A program made the translations under genes and the position numbers. A DNA stretch of 64,000 nucleotides from Streptomyces sp. NBC_00273 (GTDB lineage Bacteria > Actinomycetota > Actinomycetes > Streptomycetales > Streptomycetaceae), in assembly GCF_036178145.1 (NCBI RefSeq), contig NZ_CP108067.1, positions 2,480,001 through 2,544,000 on the forward strand, written 5' to 3'. Position 1 is the first letter of the stretch; every line of letters starts with the position of its first letter. The notes beneath the pieces are model-generated. The model made no database searches and was not told the origin of the DNA. It worked only from the letters and a program-made list of their open reading frames with translations. Shown piece by piece: positions 42,755 through 50,200 of this stretch.

Positions 42755-43273
42755 TCAGGAGGCGGCCGCCACCGCCGTCTCGAAGGCCTCGTAGGCGGCC
42801 GCGTCGAAGAGCACGAACCGCACCTCCTGCACCTCGGTACGGGCGCTGCGCACCGTCTCCACCGCGATCCGCGCCCCGTCGTCCATCGGCCAGCCGTAGA
42901 TGCCGGTGGAGATGGCCGGGAACGCGACCGTACGGGCCCCCAGCTCGTCGGCGACCCGCAGCGACTCGCGGTAGCAGGAGGCCAGCAGCGCCGACCGGTC
43001 CTCCTCGCGCGACCAGACCGGGCCCACCGTGTGGATGACGTGCCCGGCGGCGAGCCGCCCGGCCGTGGTGGCGACGGCCCGGCCCGTCGCCAGCCCCTTG
43101 CCGTAGTGCGAACGCCGCAGGTCCTCGCAGGCCGCGAGGATCTCCGGCCCGCCGCGCCGGTGGATGGCGCCGTCGACCCCGCCGCCGCCGAGCAGCGAGG
43201 AGTTCGCCGCGTTGACGATGGCGTCGGCCTTCTCCGCGGTGATGTCGCCGCGGACCAGGGTGATGCGGACCAT
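42755..43273 (-). CDS. macro domain protein (O-acetyl-ADP-ribose deacetylase-like)
   Basis: A 172-residue stand-alone macro domain of the MacroD/YmdB type, which hydrolyses ADP-ribose derivatives. The signature is complete: VRGDITAEKADAIVNAANSSLLGGGGVDGAIH, with the catalytic Asn and Asp region, then GHVIHTVGPVW and FPAISTGIYGWP for the distal ribose. Its start (43273) overlaps the stop of the CrtI-like oxidoreductase (TGATG), so it is translationally coupled to it. Why a macro domain travels with this oxidoreductase is not clear. Confidence 0.95.
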   Translation of the reverse strand: MVRITLVRGDITAEKADAIVNAANSSLLGGGGVDGAIHRRGGPEILAACEDLRRSHYGKGLATGRAVATTAGRLAAGHVIHTVGPVWSREEDRSALLASCYRESLRVADELGARTVAFPAISTGIYGWPMDDGARIAVETVRSARTEVQEVRFVLFDAAAYEAFETAVAAAS

Positions 43274-44691
43274 CAGGAGCCCTTTCGCAGGTGCCGCCAG
43301 ACCGCCTTGGCGGCGTTGTGCCCGGACATGCCGTGCACGCCCGGGCCCGGCGGGGTGGCCGAGGAACAGAGGAAGACGGCCGGGTGCGCCGTCGTGTACG
43401 GGGTGAGGGAGATCTTGGGGCGCAGCAGGAGCTGGAGGCCCGAAGCGGCCCCGCAGGCGATGTCCCCGCCGACGTAATTGGGGTTGCGGGCGGCGAGCTG
43501 GGGCGGGCCGGCCGTGGCGCGGGCGAGCACCAGGTCGCGGAAGCCCGGGGCGAAGCGCTCCAGTTGGGATTCGACGGCCTCGGTGAGATCGCCGTCCCAG
43601 CCCGCGGGAACGTGTCCGTACGCCCAGAACACGTGCTTGCCCTCGGGCGCCCGGCCGGGGTCGACCAGGCTGGGCTGCGCGGTGATGAGGAAGGGGGCGC
43701 GCGGGGCCCGGCCGCCGGAGGCGAGCTGGAGGGCGGCGTCGATGTCGCGGGCGCGCGGGCCGATCTGGACGGTGCCGGCACGGCGCGGCGCCTCGGCCGT
43801 CCACGGGACCGGGCCGTCCAGCGCGTAGTCGAGCTTGAACACGGAGGCGCCGTACCGGTAGCCGTCGTACGCGCGCCCCAGGCGGGCGATGCGGGCCAGC
43901 GCGGTCGGCGAGGTGTCGAAGACGTAGGTGCGGGCGGGCGGGAGGTCGTCGAGCCGCTTGACCTCGAAGCCGGTGTGGATGGTCCCGCCGAGGTCGCGCA
44001 GGTACCCGGCGAGGGCGTCGGACACGGACTGCGAGCCGCCGCGCGGCATGGGCCAGCCGTTCGCGTGCGCGGCCAGCGCGAAGACCAGGCCCACCGCACT
44101 GGTGGCGATCCCGCCGAGCGGTGCGATGACGTGGGCCACGAGGCCCGCGAACAGCGCGCGTGCCCGCTCGTCGCGGAAGCGGCTCAGCAGCCAGGTGGAA
44201 GGCGGCAGTCCGGCGAGCCCGAAGCGGGCGAGCGTGAGGGGGTCCCGGGGCAGCGCGGTGCTCGGCAGGGACATGAAGTCCCGGGCCAGGGTGTCCCATT
44301 TGCCGAGGAAGGGCCCGACCAGACGCCGGTAGGCGCCCGCGTCGCGCGGCCCGAGGGACGCCGCCGTCTCCGCGACCGAGCGGGACAGGACCGCGGCCGT
44401 GCCGTCGTCGAAGGGGTGCGCCATGGGCAGCGGGGCGTGCAGCCATTCCAGCCCGTACCGCTTCAGCGGCATGGTGGCGAAGACCGGCGAGCCGGCCCCG
44501 AGCGGGTGCACTGCCGAGCAGGGGTCGTGCCGGAAGCCGGGGAGGGTGAGCTCCTCCGTCCGGGCACCGCCGCCGACCGTACCGGCGGCTTCGAAGACGG
44601 CCACCGAGAAGCCGCGCCGGGCCAGTTCGACGGCGGCGGTCAGCCCGTTCGGCCCCGCCCCCACCACGACCACATCGAGAATCGACGGCAC
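43273..44691 (-). CDS. CrtI/phytoene dehydrogenase-like FAD oxidoreductase
   Basis: FAD-dependent amine oxidase/phytoene-desaturase-like protein of 472 residues. An N-terminal Rossmann motif [13 protein letters not shown] and the following [13 protein letters not shown] segment bind FAD; the C-terminal [15 protein letters not shown] segment closes the FAD site. It resembles PYROXD2-like proteins rather than true carotenoid desaturases, and no carotenoid genes lie nearby. Start is GTG 44691 with AAGGAG 7 nt upstream. It overlaps the macro-domain gene. Substrate unknown. Confidence 0.88.
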   Translation of the reverse strand: MPSILDVVVVGAGPNGLTAAVELARRGFSVAVFEAAGTVGGGARTEELTLPGFRHDPCSAVHPLGAGSPVFATMPLKRYGLEWLHAPLPMAHPFDDGTAAVLSRSVAETAASLGPRDAGAYRRLVGPFLGKWDTLARDFMSLPSTALPRDPLTLARFGLAGLPPSTWLLSRFRDERARALFAGLVAHVIAPLGGIATSAVGLVFALAAHANGWPMPRGGSQSVSDALAGYLRDLGGTIHTGFEVKRLDDLPPARTYVFDTSPTALARIARLGRAYDGYRYGASVFKLDYALDGPVPWTAEAPRRAGTVQIGPRARDIDAALQLASGGRAPRAPFLITAQPSLVDPGRAPEGKHVFWAYGHVPAGWDGDLTEAVESQLERFAPGFRDLVLARATAGPPQLAARNPNYVGGDIACGAASGLQLLLRPKISLTPYTTAHPAVFLCSSATPPGPGVHGMSGHNAAKAVWRHLRKGS

Positions 44692-44782
44692 TTGCGACTC
44701 CTTCGTCTCCGGCGGCGCCTGCGCCTCCAGGATATTGCGCAGCCCGGACCATCCGGACCCGCCGGGACCGCACCGGGCCCGG

Positions 44783-45607
44783 TCAGGCGCCCCGGAGCAG
44801 CTCCCGGATGCGTACGGTGGTGGCCTCGTCCCGCCCGACGGCGAACGGCAGCGCGTTGTCCCGGTCCACTCGGAAGGGGACCCGGTCGACCGTGCTCTGC
44901 ACGCCGCCGGCCTCGGCGACCAGCAGCAGCCCGGCCGCATGGTCCCAGGCCGACGGCCAGGTGAAGGCCAGGCCGTCCATCTCGCCGCGGGCCACCTTCA
45001 GGTACTCCAGGCCCGCCGAGCCGCACGGACGGGCCGCGACCCCGGGCACGTCCAGCCGTGCCAGCGTCCGCTTGTTCTCGTCAGTCGTGTAGAGCGGGTG
45101 GGCGATGGCGACCCGCAGCGCGGCGCCCCGTTCCGGCGAACCGCTGTGGATCCGCTCGCCGTTGACGTACGCGCCCTGCCCGCGCACGGCGGTCGCCAGC
45201 TCCTCCAGTGCCGGGGCGAAGGTCCAGGAGGCGAGGATCTCCCCGCGCAGGGCCAGCGCGACCAGGGTGCAGAAGGCGGGGTCGCCGTTCACGAACTGGC
45301 GGGTGCCGTCGACGGGGTCGACGATCCACACCGGGGCGTCCGCGCGCAACGCCGCGTACACCCCGGGATCGGCGTGCACGGCCTCCTCGCCGACCACGGC
45401 GGAGCCGGGCAGCAGCTGCGTCAGGGCCGCGGTGAGGTACTCCTCGGCCTTGCGGTCGGCCACGGTCACCAGGTCGTGGGGGCCGTTCTTCTCGTCGACC
45501 TCGTGCTCGGCGAGCTGCCTGAATCTCGGCATGATCTCGATCGCCGCCGCCTTGCGGACGGCCTCTTCCACATCGGACAGGCCATGGGCCAGGAACTCAT
45601 CGATCAT
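44783..45607 (-). CDS. inositol monophosphatase family phosphatase
   Basis: Mg-dependent, Li-sensitive phosphatase fold, 274 residues, acting on inositol phosphates, histidinol phosphate or related sugar phosphates. Metal-site motifs are VGEEAVHAD (Glu), [13 protein letters not shown] (DPVDGT) and the late [16 protein letters not shown] kept ATG 45607 (MIDEFLAHG); GGAGG is only 1 nt away from it, so a start 14 codons upstream (MAVGFVG) is possible. Located 91 bp upstream of the CrtI-like gene on the same strand. Confidence 0.88.
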   Translation of the reverse strand: MIDEFLAHGLSDVEEAVRKAAAIEIMPRFRQLAEHEVDEKNGPHDLVTVADRKAEEYLTAALTQLLPGSAVVGEEAVHADPGVYAALRADAPVWIVDPVDGTRQFVNGDPAFCTLVALALRGEILASWTFAPALEELATAVRGQGAYVNGERIHSGSPERGAALRVAIAHPLYTTDENKRTLARLDVPGVAARPCGSAGLEYLKVARGEMDGLAFTWPSAWDHAAGLLLVAEAGGVQSTVDRVPFRVDRDNALPFAVGRDEATTVRIRELLRGA

Positions 45608-45991
45608 GCCTCCAGCAAAGCACGCCCGACCGACAAACCCCACCGCCATTCCCGTACCGGCGCCTGGACACCGGATGTCCACGGGGTGAACCGGCCCCGG
45701 GGGAGGCAGGTCCCGCGCGGTGAGCTTCGTCGCCCCGTGTCCGCTCATGCCGCCTTCGAGTACGTTCCCGGCGGCGATCCGCCGTTCGGGAACGACAACC
45801 CGTACAGCGAGAGCCAGTTCGCGAACACGAAGTAGTTGGCCGACCACCACGAGCCACACAGCGACACAGCCGTCTCACTCGACTCGAAATCTTCCGCGCG
45901 GCACACAGGTGCTTCCCGGCATTCCCGGCCGATCCGGCCCTCCCGCCGGATTCGAGAAAACACGAGAGGGGAGGAGAGCGGAAACCCTACG
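45608..45991. other. intergenic region with a hairpin and a possible tiny gene
   Basis: About 380 bp between the phosphatase and the DUF1360 gene. It contains an imperfect hairpin GTTCCCG(45764-45770)...CGGGAAC(45787-45793) with an inner CGGC/GCCG stem, and a short frame 45737-45835 with strong codon bias that is listed separately. GGAGGA near 45970 is the nearest ribosome-site-like sequence to the next gene. Confidence 0.4.
45737..45835 (+). CDS. putative 32-residue peptide
   Basis: A short frame from GTG 45737 to TAG 45835 encodes a polar, Asn/Pro/Gly-rich peptide containing GGDPPFGNDNPYSESQF. Nearly every codon from 45755 on ends in G or C, which argues for real coding use. No good ribosome site precedes the GTG; a start at GTG 45686 in the same frame is the alternative. 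The hairpin 45764-45793 lies within it. I do not recognise the family. It may be an exon-sized relic or a genuine small gene. Low confidence. Confidence 0.35.
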   Translation: MSAHAAFEYVPGGDPPFGNDNPYSESQFANTK

Positions 45992-46288
45992 ATGAATTCC
46001 ATGAGTGCGCTGATCTTCCTCCTGTCGCTCGGCACAGTCTGTCGCGTCACCCGATTCATCACCAAGGACGCCCTCGCTGCGGGGTTCCGCTCCCGGATCG
46101 CCGACCGTTTCGGCGAAGACTCCCACCCGGCCTATCTGGCCACCTGCGGATGGTGCGTCAGCATCTGGGTCGCGGGCGCCGTCACCGTGCTCGCCCACTG
46201 GGCCGGTGAGGAAACGTGGTTCCAGGTGGGTGCCACGGCACTTACCCTTTCCTACCTCACCGGACTCGCCGCCAACTGGCTTGATTGA
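45992..46288 (+). CDS. DUF1360 family protein
   Basis: A 98-residue membrane-associated protein of the DUF1360 type. The first helix MSALIFLLSLGTVCRVTRFI runs into ITKDALAAGFRSRI; the family hallmark LATCGWCVSIWVAG precedes a further hydrophobic stretch. Such proteins occur in Bacillus (sporulation-associated) and in many actinobacteriophages, where their role is unknown. ATG 45992 or 46001 may be used; the frame stays open upstream but that part reads like non-coding sequence. The neighbouring 51-aa gene is also of a phage-associated type, so this may be a mobile or domesticated phage segment. Confidence 0.75.
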   Translation: MNSMSALIFLLSLGTVCRVTRFITKDALAAGFRSRIADRFGEDSHPAYLATCGWCVSIWVAGAVTVLAHWAGEETWFQVGATALTLSYLTGLAANWLD

Positions 46289-46477
46289 CGGTCACGTTGA
46301 GGTAATGCAGATCATCGCCGCCACAAATAAGTATGACTATACGGCGGCGAGTGTCGGCGTGCGGTGCCCGGGGATAAAGGGTAAAGGGAACGGGCCGGGG
46401 GCCCGGTCCTACCCCGGAACTCCCCCGACCCTCCCCTTGACCGGCCGCCGGAGCGGCCGACCAGAAGGAGGAAGACC

Positions 46478-46633
46478 ATGGCATGCAACTGCGGACGCGC
46501 CAGCCGGTCCACGTTCGTCTACCGACTAGTCCTCCCCAACGGGGTCACGCGCCAGTACCCCACGCGACAGGAGGCCGACGCCGCCAACAAGAGGGCGGGC
46601 GGGCACGGTTCCATCACGGCGGTCCGCCAGTAG
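46478..46633 (+). CDS. small Cys-rich protein of a phage-associated type (51 aa)
   Basis: A 51-residue protein starting MACNCGRASRSTFVYRLVLP, with a CNC pair at the N-terminus, a short beta-hairpin (YRLVLPNGVTRQYPT) and an Ala/Glu-rich helix. It has an excellent ribosome site (AAGGAGG, 6 nt spacing). From memory, small proteins of this plan (MxCNC, hairpin ending in a TxxEA motif) are frequent in actinophage genomes; the function is unknown. It is followed by a strong hairpin at 46794-46837. Confidence 0.75.
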   Translation: MACNCGRASRSTFVYRLVLPNGVTRQYPTRQEADAANKRAGGHGSITAVRQ

Positions 46634-47298
46634 GCCCGCCGCCTGCACCGGGAAGCGGCGGGCTCCCGTGGACGCACGTCCTCCGGGACGCCCCGGACAC
46701 GTAACGGGCCGCACGTCGCACCGCACCACCGCACCACCGCACCACCGCGCCGGTGACACGGCGCGGACCCCGGCGGGCAACCCGCCCCCACCAGCAGCCC
46801 CTCGGCGTACCGGACAGCCGGTGTGCCGAGGGGCTGCGGCGTGTCGCGGCACCCCTGGAATTGCGAATACCGCGGAGGAATACCACGGTTCGCCCAGCGC
46901 GGAATCCTTTCTCTTCTGCCCGCGAGTCCGCCAGACTGTCCTGGGAGCGCGAGTACGCCCCGGCACCGCCCAGCTATGCACCCGGAAAACGACGGAAAGG
47001 GAAACCTTTCCTCTCGCGGGAATGCACCAAGGCGCCGCATAATCCGGGTTTATCGCCTCTCGCGCGCCTAAGTGCGCTGAGCCGAACGAGTGGTGTTCCG
47101 TTCACCCATCTAGCCCAAGTCCTCAGCCGGAAGGCCTACTGCTGATATCAGCAGGTGATGTGGCCCGACTCCGCGTGGACAAGGGCTCTTAACGGAACGT
47201 CCCACCAGTGTTTTCTCGTGCGTTCCGTGCTCCGCCAAGTGCCATGCGGGCGAAGAGAATCATCTGCTTCCGCGGGTCATCCGAAAGGGAGCCACACC
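46634..47298. other. 665-bp non-coding region rich in repeats and palindromes
   Basis: No convincing gene. It contains three exact copies of CGCACCAC (46722-46745), a 20-bp hairpin (46794-46837), a GNRA-capped hairpin GGAAAGG-GAAA-CCTTTCC (46994-47011), the perfect 16-bp palindrome CTGCTGATATCAGCAG (47139-47154), and an inverted pair CGGAACG (47193-47199)/CGTTCCG (47221-47227). The stretch ends with AAAGGGA before the giant gene. The density of symmetric elements suggests regulatory or mobile-element history. Confidence 0.5.
46794..46837 (+). terminator. 20-bp hairpin downstream of the 51-aa gene
   Basis: Left arm 46794-46813 (GCAGCCCCTCGGCGTACCGG), 4-nt loop ACAG, right arm 46818-46837; all 20 positions pair, two as G-T. 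No U-tract. Probably the terminator of the 51-aa gene. Confidence 0.7.
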
Positions 47299-50200
47299 AT
47301 GGCCAGTTCGACCACCACCGTGACCTCGGCACCGGATCCGTCCGTCTTCGGCCAGTCGGTCACCTTCACCGCCACCGTCCAGCCGGAAGTCGCCGGCCCC
47401 ACCCCGACCGGCAGCGTCGAATTCGTCGTCGACGCCGTGCCCGTCGCGACGGTGCCGCTCGACATGAGCGGCCAGGCGCAGTACACGACCAGCGATCTGG
47501 AGGTCGGTCTCCACGGGATGGAGGCCAACTACTCCGGCGACGCAGAGTACGACCCGTCCACGGGCGCGGACACCCAGGAGGTCACCCTCGCGAACACCAC
47601 CACCACGCTGGCCTTCGACCCCGAGCCCTCGGTCTGCGGCGAGACGGTGACCGCCACCGCCCAAGTGACCCCCGTTCCGCCGGGCGCGGGAACCCCCACC
47701 GGGCTGGTGTCCTTCATCGTCAGCGACGACGGTCCGGTGCTGACCGCCCCCGTGGACGTGAACGGGCAGGCGCAGGTCAGCTTCAGCGGCCTGGACGTCG
47801 GCTTCCACCAGGCAGCCGCCTTCTACACCGGCGACGCGGACTTCAACGGGTCGAACTCCCCGCTGACCCTCCACGTCGTCAACCCTGCGCCCGTCTCGGT
47901 CACCGTCTCGGCGAACCCCGACCCGTCGGTGTGCGGCGAGACCGTGACGCTCTGTGCCACCGTGGCACCGGTCTCCTCGGGCGTCGGCAATCCGTCGGGC
48001 TCGGTGACCTTCACCGGCCCCGGCGGCCTCAACGAGACGGTGCCGCTGGACGCGGGCGGCACGGCCTGCGTCACCACGACCGTGCTGGAGACCGGCACGG
48101 TCACCGCCTCCTACGGTGGCGACGATTGCTACGCGAGCGGGACCGGCACGTTCGACGTGACGGTCAACCCGGCGTCGAGCACGGTGTCGGTGACGGTGGA
48201 GCCCAACCCGTCCGTGTGCGGCGAAACCGTGACCGTGTGCGCCACGGTCACCGCAGTCGCACCCGGCAGCGGAACCCCCACCGGAACCGTCACCTTCACC
48301 GGCCCCGGCGGACTCAACGAGACGGTAACCCTGGACGCCGGCGGCACGGCCTGCCTGACCACGACCGTGCTGGAGACCGGCACGGTCACCGCCGCCTACA
48401 ACGGCGACGGATGCTTCTCCTCGTCCACCGGAACCGCACCGGTGACCGTCAACCAGGCAGCCAGCACGGTATCGGTGACGGTCGAACCCAACCCGTCCGT
48501 GTGCGGCGAAACCGTGACCGTGTGCGCCACCGTCACCGCAGTCGCACCCGGCAGCGGCACCCCCACCGGAACCATCACCTTCACCGGCCCCGGCGGACTC
48601 AACACGACCGTACCCCTCGACGCAGGCGGCACGGCCTGCGTCACCACCAGCAGCCTCACCAGCGGCACCGTCACGGCCATCTACAACGGCGACGGATGTT
48701 TCTCCTCATCGACCGGCACGTTCGACGTGACGGTCAACCCGGCGTCGAGCACGGTGTCGGTGACGGTCGAACCCAACCCGTCCGTATGCGGCGAAACCGT
48801 GACCGTGTGCGCCACCGTCACCGCAGTCGCACCCGGCAGCGGCACCCCCACCGGAACCATCACCTTCACCGGCCCCGGCGGACTCAACGAGACGGTAACC
48901 CTGGACGCCGGCGGCACGGCCTGCCTGACCACGACCGTGCTGGAGACCGGCACGGTCACCGCCACCTACAACGGCGACGGATGCTTCACCTCATCGACCG
49001 GCACCGCACCGGTGACCGTCAACCAGGCGGCCAGCACCACCACCGTGTCGGTGACCCCCAACCCCTCGGTATGCGGCGAAACCGTGACCGTGTGCGCCAC
49101 CGTCACCGCAGTCGCACCCGGCAGCGGCACCCCCACCGGAACCGTCACCTTCACCGGGGCCGGGCTGAACACGACGGTGCCCCTGGACGCGAGCGGCACG
49201 GCGTGCGTCACCACGACCGCGCTGGAGACCGGCACGGTCACGGCTGTCTACAACGGCGAGGAATGCTTCTCCCCGTCGACCGGCACCGCGGACGTGGCGG
49301 TCAATCCGGCGTCGAGCACGGTGTCGGTGACGGTGGAGCCCAACCCGTCCGTATGCGGCGAAACCGTGACGGTGTGCGCCACCGTCACCGCAGTCGCACC
49401 GGGCAGCGGGACCCCCACCGGAACGGTCACCTTCACCGGCCCCGGCGGACTCAACACGACCGTGGCCTTGGACGCCGCCGGCACGGCGTGCGTCACCACG
49501 ACCGCGCTGGAGACCGGCACGGTCACCGTCACGTACACGGGTGACACCTGCTTCCTGTCGTCGACGGGTTCACTGGACGTGACGGTCAACCCGGCGTCGA
49601 GCACGGTATCGGTGACGGTCGAACCCAACCCGTCCGTATGCGGCGAGACCGTGACGGTGTGCGCCACCGTCACCGCAGTCGCACCCGGCAGCGGCACCCC
49701 CACCGGAACCGTCACCTTCCTGCTGCCCGACGGCAGCACTCAGGTCGCGGGGCTGGACGCCGCCGGCACGGCGTGCGTCACCACGACCGCGCTGGAGACC
49801 GGCACGGTCACCGTCACGTACACGGGTGACACTTGCTTCCTGTCGTCGACGGGTTCACTGGACGTGACGGTCAACCCGGCGTCGAGCACGGTATCGGTGA
49901 CGGTCGAACCCAACCCGTCCGTATGCGGCCAGTCCGTGACGGTGTGCGCCACCGTCACCGCAGTCGCACCCGGCAGCGGCACCCCCACCGGAACCATCAC
50001 CTTCACCGGCCCCGGCGGACTCAACGTGACACTCGCGCTGGACGCAGGCGGCACGGCCTGCCTGACCACCAGCAGCCTCACCAGCGGCACGTACTCGGCC
50101 ACCTACAACGGCGACTCCTGCTTCGCCAGCTCGGACAGCCCCTTCGACGTGACGGTCAACCAGGCCGCCAGCACCACCACCGTATCGGTCGAACCCAACC

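Noticed and set aside
43273..44691. Carotenoid desaturase assignment
   Set aside because: No crtB, crtE or other carotenoid genes nearby, and the sequence fits the broader PYROXD2-like group better.
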